NCBI RefSeq assembly: GCF_900220985.1
Contig: NZ_OCPC01000001.1
Coordinates: 186,001 to 250,000, forward strand
Reading direction: 5' to 3'
From: Parahoeflea halophila
Lineage (GTDB): Bacteria; Pseudomonadota; Alphaproteobacteria; Rhizobiales; Rhizobiaceae
Length of the DNA stretch: 64,000 nt
Below the pieces are notes generated by a model, which was given only the letters and a program-made list of their open reading frames with translations, was not told the origin of the DNA and ran no database searches. Both the position numbers and the translations under genes were made by a program. This document shows, in pieces, positions 57,233 through 64,000 of the stretch (the stretch's first letter is position 1; the number at the start of each line of letters is the position of its first letter).

Positions 57233-58549
57233 GTGTCGCAGAGACAGGACAGCCGCGTTTTTGGCAAGAAACCCAAACACTCTCACACCATTATTTTCGC
57301 CAGCGGCGAAAGCATTCGGCATATAACCGTTCGTCCCTGGGTGGCCGGGCTGGTGATGTCTGTCCTGGGCGTGATGGCCATCGGCTATCTCGGTGCCACC
57401 TCCTACCTGGTTCTGCGCGATGATCTGATCGGCGCATCGATGGCGCGTCAGGCGCGTATGCAGCATGCCTATGAGGACCGGATTGCAGCCCTCAGGTCAC
57501 AGGTTGACCGGGTCACCAGCCGCCAGTTGCTCGATCAGCAGCTGATGGAAGAAAAGGTTGCCGAACTGATTGCCCGCCAGAATGCGCTGAGCAACCGCCA
57601 CGGCAAGATCGGCCCGTTGCTCGATCGCGTTGGAGTCTCGCCAGACCACGTCCCGATTCCCGTCAGCAATCCCAAGAAACAGGCGGCCTTGCCGGCTGAG
57701 CCTGCGCTGGCCGTGACTGCGAAGACAGCGCGCCTTGCCGCACTCGCCTCCAGCCCAACCCTGGTCACCGAACCAACGGCCGCGCGCATCAATCCACTTG
57801 CTTATGGTGCAGACTCAAACTCGACGCAGCGGGAATCCGTGGGAGAACGCGCCGACCGCATATTTTCCAGCGTTACTCTCTCGCTCAAATCCATCGAACG
57901 CGAGCAGATAGAGAAGATGCAGGGCCTGGCAATCAACGCCTTCGAGACGGCCTCGGAGATCGACGAGATAATCAAGTCTGCAGGCCTGCCTAGGCCGGCA
58001 ATCGCCGACAGTGCGGTCGGCGGGCCTTTTGTACGCCCCAATGATCCGAATGCCTTCGAAGCCACGCTCGACGATCTCGACCAGGCGCTCGGCAGGCTCG
58101 ACACCGTTCGCCGCCACGCCCGTAAATTGCCGATCGGCATTCCCGCGCCGGGTCGCGAAATCACCTCGCGCTATGGCAATCGCCGCGACCCGTTTCTCGG
58201 CCGGCTTGCGTTCCACGGCGGCATCGATTTCCGCACGCCGACCGGAACACCGATCTTCGCCACCGGTTCGGGTATCGTCGTTCATGCCGGACGCAATGGC
58301 GGCTACGGAAAGATGGTCGAGATCGACCATGGCAACGGCATCACCACCCGCTACGCCCATCTGTCTACTGTCGAGGTGCGTGAAGGCGACCACCTGTCGG
58401 CGGGCACGCGCATCGGCAAATCCGGATCCACCGGCCGCTCCACGGGGCCACACCTGCATTACGAAGTGCGCCGCGACGGCAACGCTGTCGATCCGATGCG
58501 CTTTCTCAAGGCCGCCAAGAAACTCAAGCCGCTTCTGGTTTCCAACTGA
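57233..58549 (+). CDS. Membrane-anchored M23 (LytM-type) peptidase
   Basis: A 438-residue protein with a GTG start. A transmembrane helix lies at about 37-57 (WVAGLVMSVLGVMAIGYLG), a coiled coil at about 70-120, a low-complexity spacer, and a C-terminal LytM domain from about 300. Zinc ligands are in FHGGIDF (His328, Asp332) and GPHLHYE (His407, His409), so it should be an active peptidoglycan endopeptidase. It is probably involved in cell-wall growth or division. A terminator hairpin follows. Confidence 0.92.
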   Translation: MSQRQDSRVFGKKPKHSHTIIFASGESIRHITVRPWVAGLVMSVLGVMAIGYLGATSYLVLRDDLIGASMARQARMQHAYEDRIAALRSQVDRVTSRQLLDQQLMEEKVAELIARQNALSNRHGKIGPLLDRVGVSPDHVPIPVSNPKKQAALPAEPALAVTAKTARLAALASSPTLVTEPTAARINPLAYGADSNSTQRESVGERADRIFSSVTLSLKSIEREQIEKMQGLAINAFETASEIDEIIKSAGLPRPAIADSAVGGPFVRPNDPNAFEATLDDLDQALGRLDTVRRHARKLPIGIPAPGREITSRYGNRRDPFLGRLAFHGGIDFRTPTGTPIFATGSGIVVHAGRNGGYGKMVEIDHGNGITTRYAHLSTVEVREGDHLSAGTRIGKSGSTGRSTGPHLHYEVRRDGNAVDPMRFLKAAKKLKPLLVSN

Positions 58550-58581
58550 GAGTGATAATCCGCTCATCAGCTTGATGACAC

Positions 58582-58607
58582 AAAAAGGGCCGCATTCGCG
58601 GCCCTTT
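58582..58607. terminator. Bidirectional terminator between M23 peptidase and fasciclin gene
   Basis: GGGCCGC (58587-58593) pairs with GCGGCCC (58598-58604) around ATTC, flanked by five A on the left and three T on the right. It can serve both convergent genes. Confidence 0.75.
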
Positions 58608-58639
58608 GCAGTCACTGAAGGTCGTTGCTTACAGGTCGC

Positions 58640-59136
58640 TTACAGCACGCCTTTTGGTACCAGCACCTTGTCGATGACGTGAATGACACCGTTCGAGGTA
58701 TCGATGTCCGCGCTCACAACATTGGCATCATTGACCATCGGACCTTGTCGAGGTCGATCGTCACCATCGACCCCTGAACGGTCGCCGGCGTCGAATCGTC
58801 AACGAGGTCGGACGACATCACCTTGCCGGCGACAACGTGATAGGTCAGCACCGCCACCAGCTTGTCCTTGTTTTCCGGCTTCAGGAGCTCATCCACGGTC
58901 ATGCCCAGAGCGGCAAACGCCTCATCGGTCGGCGCGAACACGGTGAATGGCCCCTCACCCTTGAGCGTTTCGACCAGTCCCGCTGCCTGCACTGCGGCGA
59001 CCAGCGTGTCAAAGCCGTCGGCTTCCACGGCGGTGTCGACGATATCCTTCGCGCCCGAATGTGACGCGGCATTGGCTGCGCCGCCGACGAGACCGAAAGC
59101 GATGACGGCTGCTGCGACAGTCTTGGTCAGTTTCAT
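58640..59136 (-). pseudogene. Fasciclin-domain secreted protein, frameshifted near the C-terminus
   Basis: The frame starts [20 protein letters not shown], a good signal peptide, then [20 protein letters not shown] and [34 protein letters not shown], the fasciclin (FAS1) fold. After VTIDLDKV the frame runs out at 58714. In the next frame the missing end is intact: [20 protein letters not shown], then [12 protein letters not shown] and a stop at 58640. One base appears to be lost around 58738-58746. It is either a recent pseudogene or a sequencing error. An ATG four codons upstream (59148) is an alternative start. Confidence 0.85.
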
Positions 59137-59329
59137 GTAATTGCTCATTGTGAGGTGTTGAGCCCCCGACGTCGCCTTTCACGAAACCCGGAGTGTTTTG
59201 GACCACCCCTATCCTGCATAAGGCGGGGTGAAGATGCCGATCGACTTTTTCCGTGCCGGACGACTTGAATATTCGACCGGCAGCACGTGTGCCAAAATGG
59301 GTCAACACAGCGCAGTTGCGGCCTTTTCC

Positions 59330-59358
59330 TTGACTTAATGCACTGCAACGACTATTCG
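59330..59358 (+). promoter_or_regulatory. Candidate promoter of the DEAD-box helicase gene
   Basis: TTGACT (59330-59335) and TATTCG (59353-59358) are 17 bp apart, leaving a leader of about 65 bases before the helicase start. Leaders of this sort are common for cold-shock-type helicases, but no special structure was recognised. Confidence 0.5.
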
Positions 59359-59431
59359 AAACCGCAAGGGACCGTGCGTAAAGCTCGCTCCCGCGCATTG
59401 CCGCACACTCCGAAACGGAAAACGCTCCCAA

Positions 59432-60940
59432 TTGACCACTTTCGCTGATCTTGGCTTAAGCCAAAAAGTACTGTCCGCCGTAACTGATGCCGGCTACACG
59501 ACGCCAACCCCGATTCAGGCTGGTGCGATCCCTCCAGCTCTCGAACGGCGTGACATTCTCGGCATCGCCCAGACCGGGACCGGCAAGACCGCATCCTTCG
59601 TTTTGCCGATGCTGACGATGCTGGAACGCGGCCGCGCCCGGGCGCGCATGCCACGAACCCTTATCCTTGAGCCGACGCGCGAACTCGCAGCGCAGGTTCA
59701 CGAGAACTTCGAAAAATACGGCAAGAACCACCGCCTCAACATCGTGCTGCTGATCGGCGGCGTCTCCTTTGAGGAACAGGACCGCAAGCTTGAACGCGGT
59801 GCCGACGTCCTCATTGCAACGCCGGGCCGCCTGCTCGACCACACCGAACGCGGCAAGCTGTTGATGACCGGTGTCGAGCTGCTGGTGATCGACGAGGCCG
59901 ACCGGATGCTCGACATGGGCTTCATTCCTGACATCGAGCGCATCGTCAAATTCATTCCGTTCACCCGCCAGACCCTGTTTTTCTCGGCCACCATGCCGCC
60001 CGAGATCCAGAAGCTTGCCGACAAGTTCCTGCAGAACCCGGCCCGCGTCGAAGTGGCGCCGCCCTCATCCACCGCCGCAACGGTGGAACAGCGCCTCGTC
60101 GCCTGCGGCAGCAAGGACTACGAAAAGCGCGAACGCCTGCGTGATTTGATCCGCGCCCAGAGCGAACTGAAGAACGCGATCATTTTCTGCAACCGCAAGA
60201 AAGATGTCGCCGATCTCTACAAATCGCTGCAAAAGCATGGCTTCTCGGTCGGCGCCCTGCATGGCGACATGGACCAGCGCTCGCGCACCAACATGCTGCA
60301 GGGTTTCAAGGACAACGAGATCTCGTTGCTCGTAGCCTCCGATGTCGCAGCTCGCGGCCTTGATATTCCGGCCGTCAGCCACGTCTTCAATTTCGACGTT
60401 CCGATTCACGCCGAAGACTACGTGCACCGGATCGGCCGCACCGGCCGTGCCGGACGCGAAGGCGCCGCCTTCACCCTGGTCTCGCGCCGCGATGCCAAAT
60501 ATGTCGACGCGATCACCAAGCTGATCGATCGTGAGATCGAATGGCTCGACGGTCAGGACGCCATCCAGTCCGCCGATCCGGCCGATGACAAGCCCGCACG
60601 CGGCCGTCGCGGTGAAAGCAAGTCGTCGGCACGCCGCTCCGGTCGCGGCGAGAAGCGGGCACAGGACGAAAAGCCCGCCAAAGCCGCCGAAGCGGAAACA
60701 GTGTCCGAACCGAAAAAAGAGGAAAAGGTCATCCAAGCAGCAGTCAAGCAAGAGCCTCGCCAGGAAAAGCCGGCAGGTTCAGCCGCGCAGCAGCGCACAC
60801 CGCAGCCGGCCAACGCCAACGAGGACCGCAACCGCAATCGCAACCGCCGTGGCGGCCGCGACAATGATGATCGCGAACCAACGCCCGTTGGCTTTGGCGA
60901 TGACATTCCAGCCTTCATGATGATCGGCGGCAAGTACTGA
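59432..60940 (+). CDS. DEAD-box ATP-dependent RNA helicase (RhlE-like)
   Basis: A 502-residue helicase with all main motifs: Q motif TPTPIQ, I AQTGTGKT, Ia PTRELA, II DEAD in VIDEADRML, III SAT, IV-V SDVAARGLDIP and VI HRIGRTGRAG. The C-terminal tail from about 375 is low-complexity, basic and rich in Arg/Lys/Glu and Asn-Arg repeats, typical of RhlE tails that bind RNA. The likely start is a TTG at 59432 (family start MTTFADLGLS). It probably remodels RNA in decay or ribosome assembly. Confidence 0.93.
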   Translation: MTTFADLGLSQKVLSAVTDAGYTTPTPIQAGAIPPALERRDILGIAQTGTGKTASFVLPMLTMLERGRARARMPRTLILEPTRELAAQVHENFEKYGKNHRLNIVLLIGGVSFEEQDRKLERGADVLIATPGRLLDHTERGKLLMTGVELLVIDEADRMLDMGFIPDIERIVKFIPFTRQTLFFSATMPPEIQKLADKFLQNPARVEVAPPSSTAATVEQRLVACGSKDYEKRERLRDLIRAQSELKNAIIFCNRKKDVADLYKSLQKHGFSVGALHGDMDQRSRTNMLQGFKDNEISLLVASDVAARGLDIPAVSHVFNFDVPIHAEDYVHRIGRTGRAGREGAAFTLVSRRDAKYVDAITKLIDREIEWLDGQDAIQSADPADDKPARGRRGESKSSARRSGRGEKRAQDEKPAKAAEAETVSEPKKEEKVIQAAVKQEPRQEKPAGSAAQQRTPQPANANEDRNRNRNRRGGRDNDDREPTPVGFGDDIPAFMMIGGKY

Positions 60941-60969
60941 TCCACCCGGACAGGAATCCGCGACATTCA

Positions 60970-61001
60970 CGCCGCTGGCCAACCCGGCCGGCGGCGTTTT
61001 A
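60970..61001 (+). terminator. Terminator after the helicase gene
   Basis: CGCCGC-T-GGCC (60970-60980) pairs with GGCC-G-GCGGCG (60986-60996) around AACCC, with four T residues after it. It lies 30 bp after the helicase stop. Confidence 0.7.
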
Positions 61002-61032
61002 TCTTGTCCGCACGGCAGATGACCGGCTCTCT

Positions 61033-61968
61033 TCAACTGTCGTCGAGCGGCTTGAGAATGTCGGCAATCATGTTCCGCAGCCAGCGGTGGCCCGGTGACG
61101 CCGTCGAGCGCCGGTGCCAGATCATGATGATTTCCACCAGATCGACCGCCATTGGCGGCACATAGAGCTCCAACCCGAATTTGCCGGCCACATGTCTGGC
61201 CAGCTGATGCGGCAACAGCGCGATCAGGTCGGATTCACTTACTGCACCGTAGACACCGGAAAACACCGGCATCGTCATCACCACCCGGCGCTTCCGGCCA
61301 ACCTGTGCAAGCGCCACGTCACCGGCCGCAGAAAGCTTGCCTTCGGGCGAAAACAGCACGTGCCCAAGATCGCAATACAGATCGATCGGCACCACATCGC
61401 CTGGCTTCAATCCGGCATGGGCGAAACGCGGGTTTCCCTTCCTCGCGATCAGCGAATATTTCGACCGGAACATGGTTTGCTTTACAGCCCAGCCTGGCAG
61501 CGGCAGGGCCGGAGCAAGTGCCAGATCCACTTCGTTTTGCTCAACCGAGTCCACATTGATATCTGCCACAAGGTCGACCAGCTGCACCCGCACACCTGGC
61601 GCCTGCTTGGACACGCGATCCGCCAGCCGCGGCATCAGCATTTCGGCGAAATAATCGCTCCCGGAAATCTTGAAATTCACTTTGGCCGTTTCCGGATCGA
61701 AGGATTTTGGCTTGGCCAGAACTTCCTCGATATCGCTGAAGATTTCACGCAACGGCAACTCGAGGGATTTGGCATAATCGGTGGGTTCGAGACCCTGTCC
61801 GGAGCGAAAGAACAATTCGTCCCCGAGACCGCTGCGCAAACGCCCCAGGGCGGCGGATACCGCGGGTTGCGACAAGCCGATCCGCGCTCCGGCCTTCACC
61901 GTTGATCCTTCACGCAGCAAAGCATCAAGCACCCGCAGCAAATTCAGATCAAAAGCTGGCAAATCCAT
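61033..61968 (-). CDS. LysR-family transcriptional regulator
   Basis: A 311-residue regulator. The N-terminal winged helix-turn-helix is FDLNLLRVLDALLREGSTVK, then AGARIGLSQPAVSAALGRLR. The rest is a LysR effector domain of the NodD/LinR-like sort, with GSDYFAEMLMPRLADRVSKQ. The start at 61968 (MDLPAFDLNLL) fits LysR proteins. It is divergent from a cupin gene and a small membrane protein gene, which are its likely targets. Confidence 0.9.
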   Translation of the reverse strand: MDLPAFDLNLLRVLDALLREGSTVKAGARIGLSQPAVSAALGRLRSGLGDELFFRSGQGLEPTDYAKSLELPLREIFSDIEEVLAKPKSFDPETAKVNFKISGSDYFAEMLMPRLADRVSKQAPGVRVQLVDLVADINVDSVEQNEVDLALAPALPLPGWAVKQTMFRSKYSLIARKGNPRFAHAGLKPGDVVPIDLYCDLGHVLFSPEGKLSAAGDVALAQVGRKRRVVMTMPVFSGVYGAVSESDLIALLPHQLARHVAGKFGLELYVPPMAVDLVEIIMIWHRRSTASPGHRWLRNMIADILKPLDDS

Positions 61969-62029
61969 CTGACAAATATCCAGTATATAAAAATACGATT
62001 GTACGAATAGATACACCTCATCTAACGTT

Positions 62030-62043
62030 CATTCAATCGAATG
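62030..62043. promoter_or_regulatory. Candidate LysR operator in the divergent gap
   Basis: CATTC-AATC-GAATG is a perfect inverted repeat between the LysR start (61968) and the cupin start (62081). Binding sites of LysR regulators are often imperfect palindromes in such divergent gaps. Assignment to this regulator is inference. Confidence 0.4.
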
Positions 62044-62080
62044 CGCCTTCGTACCCTTCGCTGCACGCAAGGAGGAAACG

Positions 62081-62521
62081 ATGACCATGAACATACTTGG
62101 TGCTGATGCCGTTGAGTGGCTCGGCGTCCACTACAGGACCATCCTCAAGACCGCCGATAGCGGCGGCGCAATTTCAGTGGTGGATTCGGTCTCTCCGTCG
62201 AAAACCGGACCGCCGCGCCATGTCCACCACGGCGCCGATGAGACCTTCGTCATCCTGTCGGGAGATATCCTGTTCTGGCTGGAGGGCAAGGAGCTCTCCC
62301 GAGGGCCCGGCGAAACCATGTTTATTCCCCGCGGCAAGGAACACACCTTCCAGGTCGTCAGCGACTCCCCCTCGCGTCATCTCGTCATCCTGACGCCCGG
62401 AGGCTTCGAAGGCTTCTTCGCAGAAATGGCCGCCGGACAGTTCCGGATTCCTCAGGACATGCCCGTAATCGCCGAAGCCGCAGCCCGGTATCAGATGGAC
62501 TTCACCGGACCACCCTTGTGA
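62081..62521 (+). CDS. Cupin-domain protein
   Basis: A 146-residue single-domain cupin. Motif 1 is GPPRHVHHGADETFVILSGD, with the metal-binding His-x-His and Glu; motif 2 is PGETMFIPRGKEHTFQV, with the last His. An excellent AAGGAGG lies before the ATG at 62081. Substrate unknown; the C-terminal ILTPGGFEGFFAEMAAGQFR is typical of small quercetinase-like cupins. It is under likely control of the divergent LysR gene. Confidence 0.85.
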   Translation: MTMNILGADAVEWLGVHYRTILKTADSGGAISVVDSVSPSKTGPPRHVHHGADETFVILSGDILFWLEGKELSRGPGETMFIPRGKEHTFQVVSDSPSRHLVILTPGGFEGFFAEMAAGQFRIPQDMPVIAEAAARYQMDFTGPPL

Positions 62522-62548
62522 TTGTAACACCCTTTAAGGAGTAGACCC

Positions 62549-62941
62549 ATGAAACACATCGCAACCCGCTTTTTCGTTACCGGGGCCATCTTCGCCCTGA
62601 TTGGCATGATCTGGGGCATCCAGATGTCCGCCACCAGCGATCACACCCTGGCACCGGCCCATGGTCACCTCAACCTGATCGGCTTCGTGGCGATGGCGGT
62701 CTTTGGCACCTTCTACGCGCTCAGTCCCACGGCTGCCGGATCCAGACTGGCCGGGATCCACTACCTGCTCACAACCGCTGCGGTTCTGGTGCTGGTGCCC
62801 GGCATAGCCCTTGCGATCTCCGGATCGGGCGAAACCCTTGCCAAGATCGGCTCGGTGCTTGCGCTGGTCTCGATGGCGCTGTTCGCCTTCGTGGTGTTTC
62901 GCCACGGCGTGGGTGCTCAGCCCGGAGCGCAGCCGCAATAA
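62549..62941 (+). CDS. Small four-helix membrane protein with conserved histidines
   Basis: A 130-residue protein with four transmembrane helices (about 8-28, 38-58, 68-90 and 96-117). The second begins APAHGHLNLIGFVAMAVFGT, and a further His lies in GIHYLLTTAAVLVLVPGIAL. The HxH near the second helix recalls heme-copper oxidase or NorB-like subunit fragments, so heme or metal binding is possible. It follows the cupin gene by 27 bp with AAGGAG upstream. Function unknown. Confidence 0.75.
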   Translation: MKHIATRFFVTGAIFALIGMIWGIQMSATSDHTLAPAHGHLNLIGFVAMAVFGTFYALSPTAAGSRLAGIHYLLTTAAVLVLVPGIALAISGSGETLAKIGSVLALVSMALFAFVVFRHGVGAQPGAQPQ

Positions 62942-63015
62942 CGCGCATGATGCGCCTGGCCCGCACCGGGCGCATCCGCGATGGCCTGGGGCAAGCTCGG
63001 TCACGGCGTGGTTTG

Positions 63016-63333
63016 TCACTTCCTGGCGCGCAACGCCGCATCCCACGCCAGCGCCACCCATCTGGCCAGCTCATCCGGATCATCAAGCGCTGCATCGGGT
63101 ATCGACCAGTAGGGCATCGCCACCGGCTTGGCCTTGCCGTCATAAGTCCACTGGCTGGCGCCGGCTTCGGCAAACGCCGGCGCCGTCTGCGCATCTGCCT
63201 TGAGCAGAATGTCCCCGCTGACCTCCAGCGCCAGGATCCTGCCCTCATGATAGATGCCCTTGCCGCCAAACATGCGCTTGATCGTCACATCGCCGAGGCT
63301 GACAAACATGTCTCGGATTGCGTCATTGTCCAT
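63016..63333 (-). CDS. TfoX N-terminal domain protein
   Basis: A 105-residue protein. The pattern VTIKRMFGGKGIYHEGRILA, then PYWSIPDAALDDPDELARWV, is that of the TfoX/Sxy N-terminal domain. In gammaproteobacteria Sxy proteins activate competence genes; in alphaproteobacteria these short versions have no proven role. It is transcribed toward the small membrane protein gene. Confidence 0.85.
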   Translation of the reverse strand: MDNDAIRDMFVSLGDVTIKRMFGGKGIYHEGRILALEVSGDILLKADAQTAPAFAEAGASQWTYDGKAKPVAMPYWSIPDAALDDPDELARWVALAWDAALRARK

Positions 63334-63435
63334 TGCATTCCCCCTTGCCCTGCAGCCTTACTAAGCGGCCTGAACGTCTACCGGTTCTGTGCTCACCCAT
63401 CTTGCCGTCAAGCGGTCCCGCACCATATCGGCATA

Positions 63436-63609
63436 ATGTCGAAACCGGTCAAAAAATCCGACCTGCCGCAAAAGTCATGCGCCTGTTGCAACCGTCCCTT
63501 CAGCTGGCGGCGCAAATGGGCTCGCGTCTGGGATGAGGTCAGATACTGCTCGGATCGCTGCCGGTCCGCAGCCCGCATCCGGGCAACCGGACCGCGCGTG
63601 ACAGGCTAG
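63436..63609 (+). CDS. DUF2256 family small protein
   Basis: A 57-residue protein, MSKPVKKSDLPQKSCACCNR followed by PFSWRRKWARVWDEVRYCSD. The CACC and CSDRC cysteines probably bind zinc, and the W-R-R-K-W centre is the DUF2256 signature. A longer frame upstream exists but only this part resembles a protein. The stop codon lies at the edge of a rhizobial-type palindromic element. Function unknown. Confidence 0.8.
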   Translation: MSKPVKKSDLPQKSCACCNRPFSWRRKWARVWDEVRYCSDRCRSAARIRATGPRVTG

Positions 63610-63712
63610 AGCATTTCCGGCGGAGACAGAGTCACCGTAAATGCTCTTTCTTGTTGTTTTGCTGCAATTCCGGACCCGAAACCGGTTCCCACTTTCGCTG
63701 GAATTGCTCTAA
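63608..63712. repeat. Rhizobial-type intergenic palindromic element
   Basis: Two hairpins in tandem: AGAGCATTT (63608-63616) with AAATGCTCT (63639-63647), then GCAATTCC (63664-63671) with GGAATTGC (63700-63707). The inner sequence contains CCGAAACCGGTTCCCACTTT. This resembles the repeated intergenic mosaic elements of Rhizobiales genomes. Only one copy is in this window, so repetition could not be checked here. Confidence 0.7.
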
Positions 63713-63722
63713 CAGCGGGCCA

Positions 63723-64000
63723 TCAGTCCGGTGCAGGCGTCTCTGTCACGCCGCCCGCTTCGCGCACCGCAGCTGGCGTATCAACGTCGAGCCGTGCGGC
63801 AGGTCCGATTTCGACATCAATCACGGGCCAGGTGCCGCTTTCGATCAGTGCCCGGGCACCGACATCACCCGTAAGCGTCATGGCGTCGGCAAAGGCGGAT
63901 CTCGGCAGGATCACCGGATTTCCGCGCCGGTCCCCGTCACAGGCGCGGATGATTGCAGTTCCCCCATGCGCAGCGAAGGTCTCGATCAAGCGGTCGAGAT
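63723..64000 (-). CDS. MobA-like nucleotidyltransferase, C-terminal part (cut by window edge)
   Basis: The frame is open to the window edge. The visible end contains ACDGDRRGNPVILPRSAFAD, then MTLTGDVGARALIESG and PVIDVEIGPAARLDVDTPAA, matching the C-terminal part of MobA/MocA-type NTP transferases (the GNPV and D-V-D-T-P motifs). Members add CMP or GMP to molybdopterin. The exact subtype cannot be told without the N-terminal part. Confidence 0.8.
   Translation of the reverse strand, partial: LDRLIETFAAHGGTAIIRACDGDRRGNPVILPRSAFADAMTLTGDVGARALIESGTWPVIDVEIGPAARLDVDTPAAVREAGGVTETPAPD

Noticed and set aside
62947-63435. N-terminal 163 codons of the frame that ends in the DUF2256 protein
   Set aside because: This part is antisense to the TfoX-like gene and has no protein character; the DUF2256 protein starts at 63436.

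Overview
The window is high-GC chromosomal DNA of an alphaproteobacterium, most likely of the order Hyphomicrobiales (Rhizobiales). The evidence is gene order (nuoA-N, birA, RNase J, methylmalonyl-CoA epimerase, DUF1467 gene, proS, lolC, lolD), the short alphaproteobacterial ProS, a NuoE with a long C-terminal extension, and a rhizobial-type intergenic palindromic element near the right end. The genus cannot be fixed from sequence alone; a Hoeflea-like marine relative is a guess.

Layout. 1-5.5 kb: a SUF iron-sulfur assembly operon on the minus strand (cysteine desulfurase, sufB, a 55-residue membrane protein, sufC, sufD, sufS cut by the window edge). 5.7-6.8 kb: an alpha/beta hydrolase and a small acidic protein. 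6.9-14.3 kb: lolD, lolC, proS, a gap with a possible plus-strand structured RNA, a small hydrophilic protein, DUF1467, mce, rnj and birA. 14.3-30.6 kb: the complete 14-subunit NADH:quinone oxidoreductase operon (nuoA to nuoN, minus strand), with one extra gene between nuoF and nuoG that carries the same C-terminal H3TH-like domain as NuoE. 31.2-31.7 kb: tRNA-Asp(GTC) and tRNA-Val(TAC).

31.65-49.29 kb: a 17.6-kb integrated phage-like element in the 3' end of tRNA-Val, bounded by a 25-bp direct repeat. It holds a tyrosine integrase, HK97-type portal, a fused prohead protease-capsid, tail assembly chaperone-like proteins, HNH nuclease, head-tail connectors, small and large terminase, a tape measure protein with an embedded VanY-type peptidase, a possible HUH replication protein, and a convergent MT-A70 methyltransferase/BglII-BstYI-family restriction endonuclease pair. 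The order is rearranged relative to HK97-like phages, and no tail tube, baseplate, fibre, holin or CI-type repressor is recognisable. It is therefore either a very small or decayed siphovirus prophage or a capsid-forming satellite. This is the most interesting part of the window.

49.6-64 kb: ordinary chromosomal genes: anmK, tyrS, a large AsmA/DUF3971-like protein, a 1-Cys-type Bcp peroxiredoxin, a DUF455 ferritin-like protein, a membrane-anchored M23 peptidase, a frameshifted fasciclin gene, a DEAD-box helicase, a LysR regulator divergent from a cupin and a small membrane protein, TfoX-like and DUF2256 genes, and the end of a MobA-like nucleotidyltransferase gene.

Feature starts were chosen by ribosome-binding site, family N-terminus and overlap with the upstream gene. 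All functional calls rest on motif recognition by eye; no database search was run.
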